Source of the DNA: Lachnospiraceae bacterium UBA3820
GTDB taxonomy: Bacteria; Bacillota; Clostridia; Lachnospirales; Lachnospiraceae
Direction: 5' to 3'
Length of the DNA stretch: 6,901 nucleotides
NCBI GenBank assembly: GCA_002369325.1
Contig: DFDU01000115.1
Span: 1 to 6,901 of the forward strand
The notes below the pieces were generated by a model that searched no databases, was not told where the DNA came from, and saw only the letters and a program-made list of their open reading frames with translations. Both the position numbers and the translations under genes were made by a program. Below are positions 1-6,227 of this stretch, piece by piece. Each line of letters opens with the position of its first letter. Position 1 is the first letter of the stretch.

Positions 1-677
1 ATCCGGCTCATGTCCAGAATATCATTAATTAATTCAAGCAGATGCCTTGCACTCTCTCCGATTTTTTCCAGATATCCCCTTGTTACATCATCAAGCGCTT
101 CATTTTTTAAAGCAAGACTGTCAAGACCGATTATGGCATTCATCGGAGTTCTTATTTCATGACTCATGTTTGAAAGAAATACCGTCTTAGCCTTATTTGC
201 CGCTTCGGCAACCTCTAAAGCTTCTCTTAAAGCCTGCTCCGACCTTTTTTCCTTCATTTCCTTTTTTTTGTATGCCTCTGTAATGTCCGATAAAAATACA
301 TAATATATTCCGCCATATCCTATGGTATCCGTATAATGTCCGTAGTCATCCACCCAGCGAATTTCTCCGTCTTTTCGTATTATACGATATTCCACATGGT
401 CGAGATTTTCATCACTTTCTTCAATCTGCTTGTCAACCGATTTAACAACCGATTGATAATCATCAGGATGAACCATTCCTTTGAATTTATATCCTGTAAG
501 CTGTTTAAAATCCTCAAGATTATCACAGCCGAATATCTTTATCACGGAATTATTTGCATAAATAAGCTCCTCATTTCCTTCTGCTTTATAAATAAAAAAA
601 CCACCCGGCATATGTCTGCCGATTTCTTCAACTATATTCATGGTTTCTTCATTCAAACCAAAATTTTTTCCGAACAT
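1..677 (-). CDS. PAS-domain sensor histidine kinase, N-terminal part (3' end cut by window edge)
   Basis: Visible are 225 codons from an ATG at 677 preceded by GGAGG (686-690) with 8 nt spacing; the frame is open to the left edge, so the gene is partial. Residues about 20-135 form a PAS fold with an HPDD motif (70-73) and a KDGEIRW strand (102-108). A charged, coiled-coil-like linker follows (about 136-165), then a HisKA dimerisation and phosphoacceptor domain whose H-box SNMSHEIRTPMN (169-180) places the phosphorylated histidine at H173. No signal peptide or membrane helix is seen, so the kinase should be cytoplasmic. In this family a HATPase_c domain follows, often with a C-terminal receiver (hybrid kinase); neither can be checked here. 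It is the last visible gene of the operon, 54 bp after the REC-GGDEF-EAL gene, and is the natural candidate to phosphorylate that REC domain. The domain calls are secure; the partner is inferred. Confidence 0.93.
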   Translation of the reverse strand, partial: MFGKNFGLNEETMNIVEEIGRHMPGGFFIYKAEGNEELIYANNSVIKIFGCDNLEDFKQLTGYKFKGMVHPDDYQSVVKSVDKQIEESDENLDHVEYRIIRKDGEIRWVDDYGHYTDTIGYGGIYYVFLSDITEAYKKKEMKEKRSEQALREALEVAEAANKAKTVFLSNMSHEIRTPMNAIIGLDSLALKNEALDDVTRGYLEKIGESARHLLELINDILDMSR

Positions 678-685
678 AAAGTTAA

Positions 686-690
686 CCTCC
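686..690 (-). promoter_or_regulatory. Ribosome binding site of the histidine kinase gene
   Basis: GGAGG on the minus strand lies 8 nt before the ATG at 677. It fixes the start of a gene whose frame runs off the left edge. The 678-731 gap contains no terminator-like hairpin and no good promoter, so the kinase is probably co-transcribed with the upstream regulator gene. Confidence 0.85.
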
Positions 691-731
691 AAACTTATAA
701 AGCAAAAGCAAATACTCAAACTCTGCTACGC

Positions 732-2423
732 CTATTGTTCTTTTTCGATTAGCTTATCAAAATCCTCCGCCGGCAAAGGTTTTGAAAAATAATATCCCTG
801 AATCACATCACAACCTCTGTCTTTCAATGCTTTATACTGTTCCTCTTCCTCTACACCCTCAGCAATTACGGGAACCTTCAAAAGCCTTGCTATATCCAAA
901 ATAATTTCAACCAGTTTTAAATTTTTATAATCGACCAGCATATTTCTTATAAATTTCATATCAATTTTCAAAACATCTATCGGAAGCGTCGTAAGCATAT
1001 TAAGCGACGAATACCCCGTTCCAAAGTCATCGAGCTCAATCTTAAAGCCGTTTTCCCTAAGCTTGTTTACAACGGATATCAATTCATTTACATTGTCCGA
1101 ATAAGCGGATTCGGTTATCTCAAGCATATACTCATTTGTTGTAAGATCATATTTTTCCACAAGCCCCATAAGTTTTTCAAAAAGCTTCGGGTCATATATA
1201 TCAATACGCGATACATTTACGGATACCGGAATAGTAACCCCGTATTTTTTCTTCCAGCATTTTATCTGACAAGCAGCTTCTTCCCATACGTAGCTGTCAA
1301 GCTTTTGTATCAAGCCGTTATTTTCAAACAAGGGTATAAATTCTCCCGGACTGACCATCCCGAGTTCGGGATGCTTCCATCTGATAAGCGCCTCCGCACT
1401 AGAAAGCCTCGGCTTATCACCTGTTATGTTATACTTTGGCTGATAATAAACAACAAATTGTTTTTCATCTATCGCAGTATAAAAATCTCTAATTAGCTTT
1501 TCCGAAAAAATGGATTTCTCATATATTTTATTATCATAATAAGCTATGCTCTTTGTATAATCCTCTCTTATTCTGTTACACACTATAACTGCCCTATCAA
1601 ACCACATCTCAGGCTGTACCTGTTTATCAACACAAGGATATATGCCAAGCCTTACTCTTATGTTTTTTGAGCTTGTTTTCTCATAAATCTGCTTATTGAT
1701 TTTTTCAAGAACCGTCTTTTCATCGGCTTCATTATGCTCGATATAAGCATAAAATGTATCCGCATTTATCCTGCTTGCGAGTCCGCCGATTTCCTTATCT
1801 ATCATTTCCTGTAATTCATCTGCAACAAGTTTAAGGATATCATCTCCGAAATCTCTGCCATAGATTTCATTTATCAAATGAAAATGATCTATATTAAACA
1901 CAAGCGCATCCATTTCTGTATCAGGCGCATAACGTTCTATACTTCTTATATATCTCATAAAATATTCTTTTGTATAAAGACCTGTCAGTAAATCTCTTTC
2001 CGTTGCCTGAATAATATTTTTACCTTCCGCAAACTCGATAATTCTTTCAACCCTTGCGAGAATGACCTCAGGCATATCATACGGCTTGGTAATAAAGTCA
2101 ACAGCACCAAGCTTTATACTTTCTATCTCTGCGCTCTTTTCGGATGTCATAACAATTATGGGAATTCTCTTTAACCTTTCATCCTCCTTGCAAAGCCTGA
2201 TAACAGTAAAGCCGTCCATACGAGGCATAATAAGATCAAGTAATACAAGTGAGTAGGCATAAGGATCAGCCTTCAAAATATCCAAGGCATCATCTCCGTC
2301 CCCGGCAAAAACTACATCATAGACCGGGTCAAAAATATTACCAAGCAATTCTCTGTTTATAAGCTCATCATCAACAATAAGAATCTTTTTCTTAAATCCA
2401 CCTTCTTCAGTAAATCTTTTCAT
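732..2423 (-). CDS. Response regulator with REC, degenerate GGDEF and EAL domains (c-di-GMP phosphodiesterase)
   Basis: A 563-residue cytoplasmic protein predicted to hydrolyse c-di-GMP to pGpG under phosphorylation control. REC (about 11-133) has the acidic pair D18/D19, phosphoacceptor D63 in LLDLIMPRMDG, T93 and K113, all canonical. GGDEF (about 140-300) begins with DLLTGLY, but the signature is NADTF (220-224). The usual first metal Asp is N177 and the usual phosphate-binding Lys is H182, so cyclase activity is unlikely; N185 and D194 of the base pocket remain. EAL (about 310-560) is complete: E344 of EAL, N403, E435, D465/D466 in DDFGTGYSS, K486, E522 and Q542. The gene starts 6 bp after the receptor gene stops, and its Shine-Dalgarno lies inside the receptor's last codons, which suggests translational coupling. 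The kinase gene follows. Phosphodiesterase activity is a strong family-based prediction; the signal it answers is unknown. Confidence 0.95.
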   Translation of the reverse strand: MKRFTEEGGFKKKILIVDDELINRELLGNIFDPVYDVVFAGDGDDALDILKADPYAYSLVLLDLIMPRMDGFTVIRLCKEDERLKRIPIIVMTSEKSAEIESIKLGAVDFITKPYDMPEVILARVERIIEFAEGKNIIQATERDLLTGLYTKEYFMRYIRSIERYAPDTEMDALVFNIDHFHLINEIYGRDFGDDILKLVADELQEMIDKEIGGLASRINADTFYAYIEHNEADEKTVLEKINKQIYEKTSSKNIRVRLGIYPCVDKQVQPEMWFDRAVIVCNRIREDYTKSIAYYDNKIYEKSIFSEKLIRDFYTAIDEKQFVVYYQPKYNITGDKPRLSSAEALIRWKHPELGMVSPGEFIPLFENNGLIQKLDSYVWEEAACQIKCWKKKYGVTIPVSVNVSRIDIYDPKLFEKLMGLVEKYDLTTNEYMLEITESAYSDNVNELISVVNKLRENGFKIELDDFGTGYSSLNMLTTLPIDVLKIDMKFIRNMLVDYKNLKLVEIILDIARLLKVPVIAEGVEEEEQYKALKDRGCDVIQGYYFSKPLPAEDFDKLIEKEQ

Positions 2424-2429
2424 TTAATC

Positions 2430-3476
2430 CTAAGCCTCCTCATTCTCAAATTCTCTTCTGTATTCTTTCAGTTTCTTTGCTGCTCTTATCAAAATCTCAA
2501 CAAGTATCAGCAAAAGACATCCACCGTAAATTCCGTCACTACCCGTAAATAAGACCAGCCCCAGAAAATGCAATACCGTTAGAATTATCGCAATTCCCGT
2601 AACGATGCAGATTTCTGCTTTAAGCCTGAAGCTTTTAAAAACATTTCCAATAAGAGCAATTATTAAAATCGGTAATATCAGCATTGTAAAATATTTTGAA
2701 TAATAATGTATTATCGGATTTTTTATAACATATTGTAAAAAAAACAATTTAGAAGAAAAATGAATAACAGTCATAACGAATAAAAGTCCGAGATATAAAT
2801 AATATCGTTTTTCATTTTCTTCCTTACGTTCCCAAAAATAAAAGACAAGAAGTACTATGCCTGCAAACAAAATCAGATTATATAAAAAAACACGAACCAA
2901 TTCCTTGTGCAGGAAATTATATACAATACTATTTCTTGAACCTATGTAAATGTTTCCTTCATTTACGAAATCATTTTTATATGATGTTTCTATACGAACA
3001 GTCACGCTGCCTTTTGCATTATCGGGAATATCAATGATATGAATATATTTTCCCGATGTTACATCAAGCCTTCCTTCTTTACCGAAATGATATATCCTTT
3101 CGGTAGAATTATATTTATTATCGCTCGAAAAAATATCGGTATTTTCGTCAGATGCATTAATTTTTTCTGAGATATAGACATCAACATATGCGGCATATGT
3201 TGAAAATGTCAAGGCATTCCCTCTCATATCATCCGTTATATTGTGACTCGCGGATAGAACATAAACATTATTTTTGGCATTATCATAATAAGTTGAATAA
3301 CTTTCGGAATTTTTGAGCAAAATAGACGTAATACAATTCCAATCATCCTGTAATTTTTTCAAAGGAGCTTCTTTTTTACTAATATTATTAACATAAATTA
3401 CGATAATTACATACAATAAAAGCATCAGAATTGAACCAATTCCGATAGTCAACATTTTTTTCTTTTTATCACTCAT
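2430..3476 (-). CDS. Membrane receptor-like protein with extracellular sensor domain, 7TMR-DISM-like, no effector domain
   Basis: A 348-residue protein. A lysine-rich N-terminus is followed by one membrane helix (about 8-30), a polar extracytoplasmic region (31-191), then about five hydrophobic helices (192-215, 225-250, 258-280, 286-310, 314-332) and a short charged tail. The outer region contains FSTYAAYVDVYI (91-102), IHIIDIPDNAKGSVTVRIET (145-164) and IYIGSRN (176-182). This pattern resembles the beta-sandwich sensor domains seen in front of 7TM and GGDEF or kinase modules in Clostridia (7TMR-DISM style); the match is from memory, not a search. Those proteins usually continue into a cytoplasmic output domain, but this one stops after a basic, helical tail (331-348). 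The start at 3476 is supported by AAAGGA 8 nt upstream. With the REC-GGDEF-EAL gene only 6 bp downstream, it may sense an external ligand for the module. Ligand and partner are unknown. Confidence 0.8.
   Translation of the reverse strand: MSDKKKKMLTIGIGSILMLLLYVIIVIYVNNISKKEAPLKKLQDDWNCITSILLKNSESYSTYYDNAKNNVYVLSASHNITDDMRGNALTFSTYAAYVDVYISEKINASDENTDIFSSDNKYNSTERIYHFGKEGRLDVTSGKYIHIIDIPDNAKGSVTVRIETSYKNDFVNEGNIYIGSRNSIVYNFLHKELVRVFLYNLILFAGIVLLVFYFWERKEENEKRYYLYLGLLFVMTVIHFSSKLFFLQYVIKNPIIHYYSKYFTMLILPILIIALIGNVFKSFRLKAEICIVTGIAIILTVLHFLGLVLFTGSDGIYGGCLLLILVEILIRAAKKLKEYRREFENEEA
2435..2440 (-). promoter_or_regulatory. Ribosome binding site of the REC-GGDEF-EAL gene, embedded in the receptor gene
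   Basis: AGGAGG on the minus strand overlaps the last Glu-Glu codons of the receptor gene and lies 11 nt before the ATG at 2423, a slightly long spacing. A weaker AGGA lies closer to the start. Placing the site inside the upstream gene favours coupled translation and a fixed ratio of the two proteins. Confidence 0.6.
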
Positions 3477-3537
3477 ACCATCTGTCCTTTATCAAATGTC
3501 AAATAAATATTTCAATCTTAACCAAAAACGATCAGGC

Positions 3538-6069
3538 TTAATTGACACCTATTACAATGTGTCTTCCGTCATTCATCCTGGTAGCTTTAAGATTAACATT
3601 TATATATCCGCCATTTGATTTAAGTCTGTAGCTTATGACATAATTTCCCTTTTGATTTATCTCGCGTATTACATTGCTTTTTGTAAATGATTCGATAAAC
3701 GCATCAATGTCATCAGGATGAATATAAAATGGAGCATCCTTTTTACTTTCCGAAAAGAAATTCTTTCCATGCCTCTCAAGTGCCAAATCCTCTTCACCTA
3801 CTCCGGATGAATATTCTATAAATTCTTCGGTTTCAAGGTCTACATAGTAAAGGTGAACATAATCCGAAGCAAGTGCTTTAGCAATATTTGAATACGAATC
3901 ACCCTGAACCGAATCAAAGATAGTAAGCACTGCCACAACAACAGCTATGGTTCCGTTTTTTTCATTTTCAATAAGCCGGCGTACAAAATAATGGACAGTG
4001 GAATTATCGGGAAGCATTTCATCTATAAATGCCCTCTTACCTTCCTCACAGCAATTGAGGATAACACTCATGAAGTCACCTGCCGCTTCATGCATATTCT
4101 CAAGATAATTTATTGCCTCATTTGATAATTCGACACCGAAATATCTTTTCATGAAATCGCGGTATGACTGGTTGGTACGTGCAAATCTTATATTATTTCC
4201 CTGAATCTCGATGATTGCCATAGGAAGAGTATTAAAGAAATTATTCATCTCACTTCCGTTCTCAAGAGAAATGACTGCAAGATCATGAAGATTGACACGA
4301 CCTATAGTTTCAAAATAATGTGATTCCTCAGGATTCTCAAATCCTATCTGAATACCTTTTTCATATCTTTCAACAATCTGCTCTTTGGTGATAGGCTTTG
4401 CATAATAATACCCCTGAAGCTTTGAACATCCTATCTCTCTTAAAAATCTTACCTGTTCTTTCGTTTCAACGCCCTCACAAACAGAATCAAGACCAAGGAA
4501 AGCTGTCATTTTCATAAGTTCCGAAAGAATAACCCTGCTGCTTTCCTCTTCAAATTCCCGCATAAAGCTCATATCAAATTTTATCAAATCAAATTCCACG
4601 CTTTGAAGAACATCAAGTGATGAATAACCGCTTCCGAAGTCATCCATCCACACCGAAAAACCAAGTTCCTTAAATCTGTGAATCTGCTCTTTAATAAATT
4701 CAAAATCCTTTCCGATAACGCTTTCGGTAATTTCTATCGTAATATAATCCCGGCCTATACCTGCCGCATCCACACGTTTTCTTATTTCTTCAACTATATC
4801 GCATGTATCAAAATCAGATCTTGAAAGATTAATGGACTGCGGCACGATAAACATACCTTTTTCTTCCATAAATCTTATCTTCTCAATCACATTATCCAAA
4901 ATACACAAATCAAGCTTATATATAAGCTGCGCTTCTTCAAGCACAGGAATAAAGTCTGCCGGCGACATAAAGCCCTTTTCCGGATCAATCCATCTGGCAA
5001 GCGCTTCTTCATCACATACTCTGCCGTTTACAGCTCTTACTATCGGCTGGTAATATACACAAATCCACTTATTTTCGATAGCCTTGTCAATATTTGCAAT
5101 TATATATTGCTTCCTGTCCTCGGCATTTTTCATGGTTTCGTCATAATAATTAAAGCATGAGGAATATGTATTTTTAAGCGCATCGCATGCAAGCTTCGCC
5201 TTATCACAGGCCGTACTTGCTCCAACATCCTCAATACTGTGACAATATATTCCCACATGAATATAAAGGGTTTTTCCGTCATTTATATGTTTACAGTCTT
5301 CAAAAAGTCTGTTAAGCGTATCCTCTAAGCCTTCTTCCTGCGTAACTACCGCAAAATGATCCTGTCCGAGACGGCTGCAATTTTCATTTCCAAAATATTC
5401 CGCCAAAATTCTTGCAAAAGCCTGAAGGAGCTTATCTCCCTCAGCAAATCCGTTCTTACGGTTAAAATATTTCATTCCGGCAAAGTCCAAAAAAAGCATA
5501 GCAGGTCTTTCACCGCTTTCCAATATTTGATCCTTACGCTTAACTGCAAGTTCAAAAAAATATGTCATGGCAGGAAGTCCCGTCAGATTATCAAAGCCGC
5601 TTACTCTCGAAGTGTTCTTTTTATACATCGTTTCAGTGAAAAATTCTATAAGCTCTCTTCTATATTTTACATAATCTTCCGTACACGGACCTTCATCAAT
5701 ATACCAGACATATGCAAGTCTTACCCCCGATTCGGTTACAACATGTTCGCCCAGTGCGTGAATAATATGATAATCTTCTCCTTCCATTTTCTTGGAACGA
5801 TAGAATTCATCATATTTTTCATCATATATGGCAAAACGTACAGCAGCATCCGAAATTCTTGCAATATCATCCGGATGCACATTAACATACATATTATTGT
5901 CCATATCATAATAAGCTTTGGATTTATCATTATAACCGAAAAGATTACAGAAACCGTTCGAAAGAACAATACTAACTACATGCTTATCAATATATTGATA
6001 AACAGCAAAAGGAATCATAGATTTTTCCAAAAGGGATTGTTCGACATTGTCAAACTGATATTTCTCCAT
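3538..6069 (-). CDS. PAS-GGDEF(degenerate)-EAL-PAS-PAS protein, predicted c-di-GMP phosphodiesterase
   Basis: 843 residues from the ATG at 6069. An in-frame GTG at 6078 would add three residues, but the ribosome binding site GGGGTGA (6075-6081) overlaps that GTG and sits 5 nt before the ATG, so the ATG is preferred. Order: PAS (about 12-125, HPDD at 65-68); GGDEF (about 155-310) with DNLTGLP (160-166) but signature GQDHF (235-239); EAL (about 320-570); two C-terminal PAS-like regions (about 606-717 and 732-843, the latter with HPDD at 784-787). In the GGDEF domain D195, K200, N203, D212 and D237 survive, but the second Gly is Gln and the catalytic acidic residue is H238, so it may bind GTP without making c-di-GMP. 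The EAL site is intact: E355, N414, E446, D476/D477, K497, E532, Q552. No membrane segment is seen. It is the first gene after the promoter at 6105-6134 and is followed 61 bp later by the receptor gene. Activity is predicted; the PAS ligands are unknown. Confidence 0.95.
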   Translation of the reverse strand: MEKYQFDNVEQSLLEKSMIPFAVYQYIDKHVVSIVLSNGFCNLFGYNDKSKAYYDMDNNMYVNVHPDDIARISDAAVRFAIYDEKYDEFYRSKKMEGEDYHIIHALGEHVVTESGVRLAYVWYIDEGPCTEDYVKYRRELIEFFTETMYKKNTSRVSGFDNLTGLPAMTYFFELAVKRKDQILESGERPAMLFLDFAGMKYFNRKNGFAEGDKLLQAFARILAEYFGNENCSRLGQDHFAVVTQEEGLEDTLNRLFEDCKHINDGKTLYIHVGIYCHSIEDVGASTACDKAKLACDALKNTYSSCFNYYDETMKNAEDRKQYIIANIDKAIENKWICVYYQPIVRAVNGRVCDEEALARWIDPEKGFMSPADFIPVLEEAQLIYKLDLCILDNVIEKIRFMEEKGMFIVPQSINLSRSDFDTCDIVEEIRKRVDAAGIGRDYITIEITESVIGKDFEFIKEQIHRFKELGFSVWMDDFGSGYSSLDVLQSVEFDLIKFDMSFMREFEEESSRVILSELMKMTAFLGLDSVCEGVETKEQVRFLREIGCSKLQGYYYAKPITKEQIVERYEKGIQIGFENPEESHYFETIGRVNLHDLAVISLENGSEMNNFFNTLPMAIIEIQGNNIRFARTNQSYRDFMKRYFGVELSNEAINYLENMHEAAGDFMSVILNCCEEGKRAFIDEMLPDNSTVHYFVRRLIENEKNGTIAVVVAVLTIFDSVQGDSYSNIAKALASDYVHLYYVDLETEEFIEYSSGVGEEDLALERHGKNFFSESKKDAPFYIHPDDIDAFIESFTKSNVIREINQKGNYVISYRLKSNGGYINVNLKATRMNDGRHIVIGVN

Positions 6070-6074
6070 ATGCT

Positions 6075-6081
6075 TCACCCC
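6075..6081 (-). promoter_or_regulatory. Ribosome binding site that decides the start of the PAS-GGDEF-EAL gene
   Basis: GGGGTGA on the minus strand matches the 3' part of the anti-Shine-Dalgarno complement (GGAGGTGA) at seven of eight positions if the preceding T is included. It sits 5 nt before the ATG at 6069. The alternative GTG at 6076-6078 lies inside this site and has no good site of its own upstream. Confidence 0.7.
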
Positions 6082-6104
6082 AATTCATTCCCCATATATC
6101 AGAT

Positions 6105-6134
6105 ATGATACCACAAAACACCCCTTTTTGTCTA
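6105..6134 (-). promoter_or_regulatory. Sigma-A type promoter of the c-di-GMP signalling operon
   Basis: Read on the minus strand, the -35 is TAGACA (6129-6134, 5/6 to TTGACA) and the -10 is TATCAT (6105-6110, 5/6 to TATAAT), separated by 18 bp. The -10 is preceded by TGG, giving the TGn extended -10 common in Gram-positive bacteria. Transcription would begin near 6098, leaving a leader of roughly 28 nt before the ATG at 6069, too short for a riboswitch. It is the only good promoter seen in the noncoding gaps, so it probably serves all four downstream genes. Confidence 0.7.
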
Positions 6135-6162
6135 TTTAAAACACCAAAAATAAGCTTTTCAA

Positions 6163-6216
6163 TCACGAAAAAAACATCTCTTTTGCCCCCTCATAAGGAA
6201 GCTCCATTGATGCCAT
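6163..6216 (-). CDS. Candidate 17-residue small ORF or gene remnant after the acetyltransferase gene
   Basis: An ATG at 6216 is preceded by AGGAGG (6224-6229) with 7 nt spacing, a near-ideal site that overlaps the TAG stop of the acetyltransferase gene. The frame reads MASMELPYEGAKEMFFS and ends in TGA at 6163-6165. No known family is recognised. It may be a translated small protein, a leader, or the first codons of a lost gene. The last codons run through seven consecutive T; a -1 slip there would open about 40 further codons, but these run across the promoter and into the next gene, so chance is likely. The strength of the initiation site is the main reason to list it; expression is unproven. 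Confidence 0.35.
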   Translation of the reverse strand: MASMELPYEGAKEMFFS

Positions 6217-6227
6217 AATGTTCCCTC

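Noticed and set aside
336..752. 138-codon open frame on the plus strand
   Set aside because: It is antisense to the histidine kinase gene, whose PAS and H-box sequence is unmistakable, and shows no family features.
3477..3537. TTGACA-like -35 box (3497-3502) as a separate promoter for the receptor gene
   Set aside because: A -10 box at normal spacing would fall on the start codon of the gene, and no TATAAT-like sequence is found there; co-transcription from the upstream promoter is simpler.
6076..6078. GTG as the start of the PAS-GGDEF-EAL gene
   Set aside because: It lies inside the best ribosome binding site, which is correctly spaced for the ATG at 6069, and no alternative site precedes the GTG.
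5356..6108. 250-codon open frame on the plus strand
   Set aside because: It is antisense to the PAS and GGDEF parts of a clear gene, is rich in Ile, Phe and Ser as expected of a shadow frame, shows no domain and has no convincing ribosome site.
6070..6227. Possible c-di-GMP riboswitch or terminator upstream of the signalling operon
   Set aside because: The leader after the predicted start site is only about 28 nt, and no GC-rich stem with a T tail is present. The CAAAA/TTTTG inverted repeat within 6115-6130 is short, AT-rich and lies in the promoter spacer.
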